Source of the DNA: Hydrocarboniphaga sp.
GTDB lineage: Bacteria > Pseudomonadota > Gammaproteobacteria > Nevskiales > Nevskiaceae
Assembly (NCBI RefSeq): GCF_028291725.1
Contig: NZ_JAQGNT010000026.1
Location: forward strand, 124,001 to 188,000
Length of the DNA stretch: 64,000 nucleotides
Reading direction: 5' to 3'
Below the pieces are notes generated by a model. That model was not told where the DNA came from and ran no database searches. It saw nothing but the letters and a program-made list of their open reading frames with translations. The position numbers and the translations under genes were made by a program. Below, one piece after another: positions 12,648-19,272 of the stretch (position 1 is its first letter; each line of letters opens with the position of its first letter).

Positions 12648-13150
12648 GCACGCTGCCGCTGCGCATCGGCCACGGCTTCGATTCGCATCGCCTGGAAGCC
12701 GGCGAGGGGCTGCGCCTGGGCGGCGTCTGGATCGCCTGCGACTGGCGCCTGGTCGCGCATTCCGACGGCGACGCGCTGATCCATGCCTTGTGCGATGCCT
12801 TGCTCGGCGCGATCGGCGGTGGCGACATCGGCCGGCTTTTCCCGGATACCGACGAACGCAATAAAGGCCTGGATTCCAGCGTTTTTCTGCGCGAAGTGAT
12901 GCGGCGTGTGGCAGCGGCCGGCTACGCCGTCGGCAATGCCGACCTGACGTTGATCGCACAGGTGCCGCGGATGGCGCCGCATGCGGCGGCGATCGTCGCC
13001 ACGCTGGCGCGTGAACTCGGCGTCGACCCGTCGGCGGTCAACCTGAAAGCCAAGACCAACGAGGGCATGGGCCATCTCGGCCGCAAGGAAGGCGTCGCCG
13101 CGCATGCGGTGGTCTTGCTGCAGCGCGTCAGCCATGCACCTTCCGTCTGA
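12644..13150 (+). CDS. ispF: 2-C-methyl-D-erythritol 2,4-cyclodiphosphate synthase
   Basis: 168 residues from a GTG that overlaps the ispD stop. It cyclises CDP-ME 2-phosphate in the MEP pathway. RIGHGFDSHRL carries the zinc ligands, followed by HSDGDALIHALCDALLGA, FPDTDERNKG and the C-terminal KAKTNEGMGHLGRKEGVAAHAV. All are typical of the trimeric enzyme. Confidence 0.96.
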   Translation: MSTLPLRIGHGFDSHRLEAGEGLRLGGVWIACDWRLVAHSDGDALIHALCDALLGAIGGGDIGRLFPDTDERNKGLDSSVFLREVMRRVAAAGYAVGNADLTLIAQVPRMAPHAAAIVATLARELGVDPSAVNLKAKTNEGMGHLGRKEGVAAHAVVLLQRVSHAPSV

Positions 13151-13200
13151 TCGCGGCGCGATACCCGCGAACCTGGTATCCGCAGCCGCGCCGCCCTGAC

Positions 13201-13206
13201 TATAAT
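13201..13206 (+). promoter_or_regulatory. Candidate -10 box directly before the TetR start codon
   Basis: A perfect TATAAT ends 6 nt before the ATG at 13213, with TGAC just upstream (near-extended -10). A transcript from it would be leaderless. Confidence 0.4.
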
Positions 13207-13212
13207 CGGGGA

Positions 13213-13854
13213 ATGTCGAGCGCCATTCTCAAATCAGGCCGTCGCCGCCCCATCCGTGGCGGACGTGATACACGCGAGGAAATCCTCGTCGCGGCCGAAG
13301 AGCTTTTGCTGAGGCGCAGTTTCAACGGTTTCAGCTATCAGCACATCGCGGTGCGTCTCGGCATTCGCAACGCGGCGATCCACTATCACTTTCCGACCAA
13401 GGAAGATCTCGGTGTCGCGCTGGTGCGCCGCTACCGTCTGCGCTTCCTGGCATGGACCGAAGAAGCCGCGCGCTGCTGCGCAGCGCTGGATCGCCTGGCG
13501 GCTTATTTCCAGACCTACGTCGACCACCTCGACGGCCGTCTGCAGATCTGCCCGGTCGGCATTTTCGGCGCCGAATTCGAGGCGATCCCCGACCTGATGC
13601 AGCGCGAAGCGCAGATGATGATGCGCGACGTCTACGAGTGGATGGTCAGCACGCTGCAGGACGGCCGTCGCGATGCGTCGGTCTCGTTCAACGGCGACCC
13701 GCGCGACAAGGCGATGGAGCTGGCAGCCGCGATGCAGGGTGCGCTGCAGTTCGCCAGCATCGCCGGCCGCGAGCGCTTCGAGCAGGTGCTCAGGCAGATC
13801 ACGCTCGAGATGCAGCCGGTACCGCGCGCCGTCGCGGCGGTTCGCGCCGCGTAG
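13213..13854 (+). CDS. TetR-family transcriptional regulator
   Basis: 213 residues. The N-terminal domain reads TREEILVAAEELLLRRSFNGFSYQHIAVRLGIRN in two blocks, followed by AAIHYHFPTKEDLG, a clear TetR helix-turn-helix. The basic first 20 residues are unusual. The ligand domain is unassigned. It follows ispF by about 60 nt but has its own -10 box. The TAG stop (13852-13854) lies inside the GTAG head of a REP element, so the C-terminus may have been set by that insertion. Confidence 0.85.
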   Translation: MSSAILKSGRRRPIRGGRDTREEILVAAEELLLRRSFNGFSYQHIAVRLGIRNAAIHYHFPTKEDLGVALVRRYRLRFLAWTEEAARCCAALDRLAAYFQTYVDHLDGRLQICPVGIFGAEFEAIPDLMQREAQMMMRDVYEWMVSTLQDGRRDASVSFNGDPRDKAMELAAAMQGALQFASIAGRERFEQVLRQITLEMQPVPRAVAAVRAA

Positions 13855-13921
13855 GGCGGGTCGCGACCCGCCGCTTTTCGCGGCGACGAACGTCAAAACG
13901 GCGGGTCATGACCCGCCCTAC
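13851..13921. repeat. REP pair, GTAG + GGCGGGTC family
   Basis: GTAGGGCGGGTCGCGACCCG at the left and its inverted counterpart ending CCCGCCCTAC at the right. The GTAG provides the stop codon of the TetR gene. A degenerate half copy lies at 50694-50715. Confidence 0.85.
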
Positions 13922-13926
13922 GTGAG

Positions 13927-14091
13927 CTAGTGGTCCGTTGCACGTTTGACGGCACATAAAACCGCGTCTTTCGACCTGCGGCGGCGTTGCAAATCCTCGC
14001 AATAGCGGTGCTATTGCTGCGGTTTGCGCCTTGCCACAGGCCGAAATCCATCGGTTTTATTTGTGTCGCCAAGCATGCAACGGACCACTAG
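13927..14091. repeat. 165-bp CTAG-bounded palindromic element
   Basis: The ends CTAGTGGTCCGTTGCA and TGCAACGGACCACTAG are a perfect 16-bp inverted repeat. The arms continue with imperfect pairing (CATAAAACCG against CGGTTTTAT), and the centre holds a second hairpin around GCAATAGCGGTGCTATTGC. There is no coding capacity. It looks like a non-autonomous mobile or MITE-like palindrome wedged between two REP pairs. The 272-bp element at 38384-38655 has the same CTAGTG...CACTAG termini. Confidence 0.75.
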
Positions 14092-14096
14092 GTGGC

Positions 14097-14176
14097 GTAG
14101 GTTGGGGTGAGCGAAAGCGAACCCCAACATCGTCGCGGAACCTATGTTGGGGTTCGCTGCGCTCACCCCAACCTAC
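14097..14176. repeat. REP pair, GTAG + GTTGGGGT family
   Basis: Second copy of the family at 3714-3792. The left arm has GCGAAAGCGA in the loop where the others have GCGCAGCGA. It ends 4 nt before the smr stop codon. Confidence 0.9.
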
Positions 14177-14179
14177 CGC

Positions 14180-14728
14180 TCAATCCGCGCGCCGCAGCAA
14201 CACATACACCGCTCCGGTTCCGCCGTCTTCCGGCCGCGCGCTTGCGAAGGCGAGCACGTCGCGGCGCTTGCGCAGCCAGCCATCCAGCAGACGCTTCAGC
14301 ACCGGCCCCGAGTTCGGCGAGCCATTGCCCTTGCCGTGGATGATGCGTACGCAGCGATGATCGCGATCCGCGCAGCGCGCGAGGAAGCCGACGATCGCGA
14401 GCTTCGCCTGGTCGCGGTTCAGACCGTGCAGGTCGAGCTCGGCCTGGCGCAGATAGCCGCCGCGGCGCAGGCGCTTCCAGACGCTGTCCTGGATGCCGGG
14501 CGCGCGATAGGTGAGGGTGTCGCCGCTTTCGAAGGTTTCGGGGTCGGGGCCGTCGAGCATCTCGGCGAGCACCGCGAGATCGTCGAGCTGGCCCTGAGTC
14601 GGCTGCGTCGAAGGAAGCCTCCGTTGCACCGCTACATGCTGCGGCGGCCGCTGCAGACGCACCCCGGACATCGCGCTGCGGAACACGTCTGGCTGGTCAG
14701 CTTTGTCAGGCTCGTCGGGGTGGCTCAT
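14180..14728 (-). CDS. Smr-domain protein (SmrB-like endonuclease family)
   Basis: About 182 residues. The C-terminal Smr domain is clear: LDLHGLNRDQAK near the middle, then VRIIHGKGNGSPN and the GGTGAVYVLLRR end. The N-terminal half with RPPQHVAVQRR and YRAPGIQDSVWKRLRRGGY resembles E. coli SmrB, which cleaves mRNA at collided ribosomes. That specific role is inference from similarity. Longer starts exist at 14761 (ATG) and 14776 (GTG). 14728 was chosen because GAGAA lies 8 nt upstream and it leaves room for a promoter shared with divergent surE. Confidence 0.85.
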   Translation of the reverse strand: MSHPDEPDKADQPDVFRSAMSGVRLQRPPQHVAVQRRLPSTQPTQGQLDDLAVLAEMLDGPDPETFESGDTLTYRAPGIQDSVWKRLRRGGYLRQAELDLHGLNRDQAKLAIVGFLARCADRDHRCVRIIHGKGNGSPNSGPVLKRLLDGWLRKRRDVLAFASARPEDGGTGAVYVLLRRAD

Positions 14729-14817
14729 CGGATCGTTCTCGATCAGGTTGCGGATCGGCATGAGGGCAGGCTGCACGGGTACACTAGCGGCTGTTACAAG
14801 CTCTTCTTTCGAGGCTC

Positions 14818-15564
14818 ATGCGGATTCTCCTTTCGAACGACGACGGCTGTACGGCGCCGGGCCTGCTGTGCCTGCGTGACGTGGTCGGCGCCCGGCATCA
14901 GGTTACCGTGGTCGCGCCCGATCGCAACCGCAGCGGTGCCAGCAATTCGCTGACGATCCTGAACCCGCTGCGCGTGCAGCGTCACGGCGACGGCGTGTAC
15001 TGCGTCGACGGCACGCCAGCCGACTCGGTGCACCTGGCGCTGAACGGCCTGATTGACGAGCAGCCCGAGATGGTCGTGTCCGGCATCAACGCCGGCGACA
15101 ATCTCGGCGACGACACCTTGTATTCCGGTACTGTCGCCGCGGCGATGGAGGGCCGCTGGCTGGGCTTCCCGGCGATCGCGATCTCCTGCGCGGCTGGCGC
15201 ACCGAAGCACTACGAGACGGCGGCAAAGATCGCGCTGATGCTGATCGAGCGCCTGCGCAGCCATCCGCTGCCCAAGGACACCATCCTCAACGTCAACGTG
15301 CCCGATCTGCCGTATGCGGAACTCGCCGGCTTTGAAGTCACACGGCTCGGCTATCGGCATCGCGCCGAATCGGTGACGCGCGCGGCCGATCCGCGCGGCC
15401 GCACGATCTACTGGATCAACGCGGCCGGCCGCGGCGCCGACGCCGGCCCGGGTACCGACTTCAACGCGATCGAAAACCGGCGCGTGTCGATCACGCCGCT
15501 ACTGGTCGATCTGACACGCCACAGCGCCCTGGAGTCGCTCACCGGCTGGGCAAAAGACCTGTGA
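14818..15564 (+). CDS. surE: 5'/3'-nucleotidase SurE
   Basis: 248 residues. It begins MRILLSNDDG with the divalent-metal Asp pair. The core has VVAPDRNRSGASNSLT, VDGTPADSVHLAL and SGINAGDNLGDDTLYSGTVA, which are the SurE signatures. It dephosphorylates nucleoside monophosphates and short polyphosphates in stationary phase. It starts the usual surE-pcm-nlpD cluster and is divergent from smr. Confidence 0.97.
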   Translation: MRILLSNDDGCTAPGLLCLRDVVGARHQVTVVAPDRNRSGASNSLTILNPLRVQRHGDGVYCVDGTPADSVHLALNGLIDEQPEMVVSGINAGDNLGDDTLYSGTVAAAMEGRWLGFPAIAISCAAGAPKHYETAAKIALMLIERLRSHPLPKDTILNVNVPDLPYAELAGFEVTRLGYRHRAESVTRAADPRGRTIYWINAAGRGADAGPGTDFNAIENRRVSITPLLVDLTRHSALESLTGWAKDL

Positions 15565-15582
15565 GCTTATTGTGAGCCTACA

Positions 15583-16257
15583 GTGAGCGTATTGCGGCAT
15601 CACCATTCCCGCGGCCTCGGCCTGACTTCTTCTTCGGTGCGCGGACGCCTCGTCGACGAGCTGCGTGGCCAGGGCATCGTCGACGAGCGCGTGCTGGCGA
15701 CGATAGGCCGCATCGCGCGCCATGAGTTCGTCGAAGAGGCGCTGTCGTCCGAGGCGTACAAGAATCGCTCGCTGCCGATCGGCCACGCGCAGACGATCTC
15801 GCAGCCCTACATCGTCGCGCTGATGACGCAGGCCGCGCTGGCCGGTGCCGCGCGCCTGCCCAAAGTGCTCGAAGTCGGCACCGGCAGCGGCTACCAGACC
15901 GCGGTACTGGCGGAACACGCGGAGACGGTTTTCACGGTCGAGCGCCTGCGCCCGCTGACCGAAGCCGCGCGCACGCGCCTGCAGCGCCTGGGCTATCGCA
16001 ACGTGCATTTCGGTTACGCCGATGGCTGCCAGGGTTGGGCGCCGTACGCGCCTTACGACGCGATTCTGGTCACCGCCGCGGCGACTGTGATCCCGCCGGG
16101 TCTGACCAAGCAGCTCGCGATCGGCGGGCGCCTGGTGATTCCGGTCGGGCCGAACGGTGCCCAGCAGCTGATGCTGATCGAGCGCAGCAGCAGCGGGCTG
16201 CGCGAAACCGTGCTCGCCTCGGTGGTGTTCGTACCGCTGCTCGCGGGCCGCGCCTGA
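15583..16257 (+). CDS. pcm: Protein-L-isoaspartate O-methyltransferase
   Basis: 224 residues from GTG. It repairs isoaspartyl damage using SAM. VLEVGTGSGYQTAVLAEH is the SAM-binding motif I. SLPIGHAQTISQPYIVALMTQ and the AAATVIPPGLTKQL block are family-specific. The start is a GTG with only a weak ribosome site. The TGA stop overlaps the ATG of the next gene by one base. Confidence 0.95.
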   Translation: MSVLRHHHSRGLGLTSSSVRGRLVDELRGQGIVDERVLATIGRIARHEFVEEALSSEAYKNRSLPIGHAQTISQPYIVALMTQAALAGAARLPKVLEVGTGSGYQTAVLAEHAETVFTVERLRPLTEAARTRLQRLGYRNVHFGYADGCQGWAPYAPYDAILVTAAATVIPPGLTKQLAIGGRLVIPVGPNGAQQLMLIERSSSGLRETVLASVVFVPLLAGRA

Positions 16258-16859
16258 TGGACGGCTTCGGCCACTGGCTGCAGGAGCTGGTCAGCCGCCT
16301 GGGCTACGTCGAGATCGTGCTGCTGATGGCGCTGGAATCGAGCTTGTTTCCGGTGCCGTCCGAGCTGGTGATGATCCCGGCCGGATACCTTGCGGCGCGC
16401 GGCGAGCTGAATCCCTGGCTGGCGACGCTGGCCGGCGCGGGCGGGTCGGTGCTCGGAGCGAGCATCAATTATCTGCTCGGCCGTTATGTCGGCCGCGCCT
16501 TCCTGCTGCGCTGGGGCCGCTATCTGCTGATCGACAAGGCCAAGTACGAAGACGCGGAGGCGCTGTTCATGCGCAATGCGCCGCTCGCGACGTTCATCGG
16601 CCGCTTCATTCCGGTGGTGCGCCATCTGATTTCGCTGCCGGCCGGCGTGTTCGGCATGAGCCCGGTGGCCTTCGTGCTGCTGACCGGTCTCGGCGCCGGA
16701 CTGTGGTGCGGCGTGCTGGTCGCGCTCGGCTATTGCTTCGGCGAACCGGTGGTCGCGATCGTCGCGAACTACACCCACGAAGCGAGCCTGGTCGCGCTCG
16801 CCGGCCTGGTGATTTTCGGCGGCTGGTTCATGCTGCGCCGGCGTAAGGGCCCCTTATGA
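16257..16859 (+). CDS. DedA/YqaA-family inner membrane protein
   Basis: 200 residues with several transmembrane helices. The family-typical EIVLLMALESSLFPVPSE, the glycine-rich loop GGSVLGASINYLLGRYVGR and FIGRFIPVVRHLISLPAG are seen. DedA proteins are implicated in lipid or undecaprenyl-phosphate flipping. Which lipid this one moves cannot be told. Start and stop overlap neighbours on both sides (TGATG with pcm, ATGA with nlpD), so it belongs to the surE-pcm-nlpD operon. Confidence 0.9.
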   Translation: MDGFGHWLQELVSRLGYVEIVLLMALESSLFPVPSELVMIPAGYLAARGELNPWLATLAGAGGSVLGASINYLLGRYVGRAFLLRWGRYLLIDKAKYEDAEALFMRNAPLATFIGRFIPVVRHLISLPAGVFGMSPVAFVLLTGLGAGLWCGVLVALGYCFGEPVVAIVANYTHEASLVALAGLVIFGGWFMLRRRKGPL

Positions 16860-17752
16860 GAACACTGCTGCGTCATTTGCCGCTGTTGCTGCTGCCCCTA
16901 CTGCTGAGCGCCTGCGCCAGCATGGTGAGCTGGGATCCCTCGGCTTCGAAAGCGCCGCAGCAGACCAGCTACAACCCGCCACCGGCCGCGCCGGCGCGCG
17001 AGCCCGATCCGCTGCCGCAGCGGCCCTACGGCCCGAACGACTACCTGGTCAGGAAAGGCGACACGATGTACTCCATCGCGTTCCGCAACCAGGTGGATTA
17101 CCGCGACCTCGCGCGCTGGAACAACATCGGCTCGGACAACCTGATCTACCCCGGGCAGGTGCTGCGCCTGAGCGCGACTTCGCCGATGGCGCCGCGCAAT
17201 GGCCAGATCACGGCTCAGGGCGTCGACCTGAACGATACCGACCGGCCGCAGGCACTTTCGACCAAGCCGACGCCGGTGATCATGGGCGAGCCTTCGCCAC
17301 TGTCCAGCGCACCGGTGGCGGTGGCGACGGTCAGCCCCACCGCCACCACACCGTTCATCGCCACGCCCAGCGGCAGCGGCGGTCAGCCCGGCTGGCGCTG
17401 GCCGGTGGACGGCACCGTGGTGCGCGGCTTCAATATCGACAACGGCGCTCGCGGCCTGGATTTCACCGGTAACCTGGGCCAACCGGTGGTGGCCGCCAGT
17501 GGTGGAAAGGTGGTCTACAGCGGCAGCGCGCTGAAAGGTTACGGCGAGCTGGTGATCATCAAGCACGACGACCTGCGCCTGTCGGCCTACGGCTACAACC
17601 AGCGCCGCCTGGTCAAGGAAGGCGACGTGGTCAGCGCCGGCCAGCAGATCGCCGAGCTTGGCATCGGGCCGGAGAACAAGCCGCTGCTGCATTTCGAGAT
17701 CCGCGAGCGCGGCAAACCGGTCAACCCGGTGCCCTACCTGCCGGCACGTTAG
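16856..17752 (+). CDS. nlpD: Lipoprotein NlpD, LysM/M23 murein hydrolase activator
   Basis: 298 residues. The lipobox LLSAC places the lipidated Cys at residue 20. LysM follows at about 60-105 (YLVRKGDTMYSIAFRN...YPGQVLRL). A proline/threonine linker leads to a C-terminal M23 domain at about 180-295 that lacks the zinc-binding His of HxxxD (RGLDFTG), as expected for an activator of amidases rather than an active peptidase. rpoS normally follows nlpD in gammaproteobacteria. It is not here. Confidence 0.93.
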   Translation: MRTLLRHLPLLLLPLLLSACASMVSWDPSASKAPQQTSYNPPPAAPAREPDPLPQRPYGPNDYLVRKGDTMYSIAFRNQVDYRDLARWNNIGSDNLIYPGQVLRLSATSPMAPRNGQITAQGVDLNDTDRPQALSTKPTPVIMGEPSPLSSAPVAVATVSPTATTPFIATPSGSGGQPGWRWPVDGTVVRGFNIDNGARGLDFTGNLGQPVVAASGGKVVYSGSALKGYGELVIIKHDDLRLSAYGYNQRRLVKEGDVVSAGQQIAELGIGPENKPLLHFEIRERGKPVNPVPYLPAR

Positions 17753-17769
17753 GACCGCGATTCGCCAGC

Positions 17770-17847
17770 GTAGGTTGGGGTGAGCGCAGCGAACCCCAAC
17801 GTGTGCCCGCGCCGATGTTGGGGTTCGCTGTGCTCACCCCAACCTAC
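17770..17847. repeat. REP pair, GTAG + GTTGGGGT family
   Basis: Third copy of the family. It lies 18 nt after nlpD and marks the left border of the accessory island. Confidence 0.9.
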
Positions 17848-18010
17848 ACGCTACGCCCGCGAGCGGGGTAGGGCCTCGTTGGTGCGGCGTTTCAGCCGTG
17901 AAAAAGTCGGTGCACGGCAGACACAAGCTGCATTCATTCGGCCTTGGGACGTGATCAGGAGGGCATAGGCTCACTGGAATCGGTTTATGCGTCGCTTCCG
18001 TGCCACAGTT
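17848..18010. other. Non-coding stretch at the left edge of the island
   Basis: No convincing gene, tRNA or promoter was seen. A unit resembling the core of the following array (GCGTCGC at 17989-17995) lies 26 nt before the first regular unit and may be a decayed copy. Confidence 0.4.
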
Positions 18011-18242
18011 GTTTGCGTCAGCTCCGTCCTGGGTAGCTTCAGATCCCACTGGGGTCGCGTCAGTTGAGGCGTTGATAGGTTCAGCAAGGTTCCTGGCCGC
18101 TTGAAATCTACCTTGGATCGGTTCAGACCATCATGAAGTAGCGTCGAGTCCATGCCGGGGTCGCTTCAGGCGACGGCGGGGCTGCGTCAGTCGCGGCCGG
18201 TGTTGTTGAAGCGCTATCCGCCATCGCCTGATGCGGTGACGG
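18011..18242. repeat. Tandem array of 21-nt degenerate repeats with variable halves
   Basis: Eleven units are in near-perfect register. The 7-nt cores (consensus GCKTCAG) start at 18015, 18036, 18057, 18078, 18099, 18120, 18141, 18163, 18184, 18205 and 18226, so every step is 21 nt except one of 22. Four bases before each core tend to GGTC, giving a conserved half of 11 nt. The other 10 nt differ from unit to unit. On the minus strand the conserved half reads CTGAMGCGACC. Decay at the right end is gradual (18226 and beyond). The single 22-nt step and in-frame stops argue against a protein repeat. The array lies 130 bp upstream of the 236-residue unknown gene. Confidence 0.8.
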
Positions 18243-18371
18243 ATATCAACTCGTCTCCGCTTCACAACACGTCACCAACTGTGACGAAGGTCTGCGACGA
18301 AAGCAGACACCTTCGGGCATCGTCATGGCGCACCCGTTGGGGGTGCGACCACAGACAGCCGGGGGCTTGTT

Positions 18372-19082
18372 ATGAACAATCGCGATCAGCGTCGGTACCA
18401 GCGTCTCACCCGAGTACAAACCTTCGGCCGGGAACGCGCCGCGGATTTTCCACCCGGCTCCAAAGCCGCCGAATTGCTGGCTCAGGCCGATCAGCACCTG
18501 GTCGAGTTGGAAGCCGCCAAGGCCGGCCAGGTTCCCGATCTCATCGACAAGCGCCCCCTGTTCAAAGCGCTCGCCGAGCACAGCAAAACCATCGCCCGCA
18601 CCGCCCGCGCCATCGCGCTGAGCGACCCCGGCTTCGCCACACCGTATCGCATGCCCGACAAACCCGGCGAACCGCCGCTGCTGACTCATACCGACGCCCT
18701 GCTGAAACGGCTCGAAGACCAGCCCGACGACAGCGCCGACGAAACAAGCGCCAAGGCCGCGCTGCGTGCCCGCTTCTATCCTTACGAAATCGCCGCCGAC
18801 TTCGTGCAAACCCTGCGCAAATACCGAGAAGACCTGCGCGCCGCCAACCAAACCAACCAGGGCGAAACCCAGGACGGCGTCGAAAACACCCAACTCATCG
18901 AACAAATCCTCGACACCGCCGGCAACGCCGTGCTGGAACTCAACGCCATCGTCAACAACAAGTTCGCAGCCGAGCCGGAGAAGCTACGAGCCTGGCGCAC
19001 GGCGAGCCGGGTGGAGAGTGCGCCGCGGCGAGCGAAGAAGGCGGTGGGTGATGCTGGAGAACTGCCGGCGACGGCGCCGTAA
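18372..19082 (+). CDS. Uncharacterised all-alpha protein
   Basis: 236 residues, no signal peptide and no membrane segment. The sequence is rich in Ala, Glu and Lys with long predicted helices. It begins MNNRDQRRYQRLTRVQTFG. A central HSKTIARTARAIALSDPGF and a C-terminal LNAIVNNKF...LRAWRTASRVE followed by a basic APRRAKK tail are the most distinctive parts. I recognise this general layout (short basic start, RVxxFG, helical core, APRR end) from hypothetical proteins of several phyla, but I know of no assigned function. It lies directly downstream of the 21-nt array and upstream of rhs. It could bind nucleic acid through its basic ends, which is inference only. Confidence 0.75.
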   Translation: MNNRDQRRYQRLTRVQTFGRERAADFPPGSKAAELLAQADQHLVELEAAKAGQVPDLIDKRPLFKALAEHSKTIARTARAIALSDPGFATPYRMPDKPGEPPLLTHTDALLKRLEDQPDDSADETSAKAALRARFYPYEIAADFVQTLRKYREDLRAANQTNQGETQDGVENTQLIEQILDTAGNAVLELNAIVNNKFAAEPEKLRAWRTASRVESAPRRAKKAVGDAGELPATAP

Positions 19083-19272
19083 GCAATAATTTGAAAGAGT
19101 CGTCTTTGGTTTTGTGCTTTGCCTCGTATCGTTGACGAGCCTGTCCAGCAGCTTCATTTCGAGCGTACATCCCTAGGAGATACATAGCGATACGATTTGT
19201 AATGTGCTGTTCGCTTACCCTGTTTCAGGAACGGCGCGAGGGGCGCCGCTGGGACTATTGGGGAAAAAAATA

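Noticed and set aside
17834-18153. Two minus-strand ORFs over the 21-nt array, one reading as a 7-residue repeat protein
   Set aside because: The apparent heptads follow from the 21-nt period. The frame is broken by the 22-nt step and flanking stops, and there is no plausible start signal.
18011-18242. A CRISPR array
   Set aside because: The conserved part is only about 11 nt and degenerate, the variable part about 10 nt, and no cas gene is nearby.
18011-19082. A TIGR-type guide array with a Tas protein
   Set aside because: The unit is 21 nt with one variable part, and the neighbouring protein shows no Nop-like or nuclease motif that I can see. It cannot be fully excluded without a profile search.
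19204-19272. Upstream in-frame start for the Rhs protein
   Set aside because: It would place 23 extra residues before the hydrophobic signal. The ATG at 19273 puts the signal at the N-terminus.
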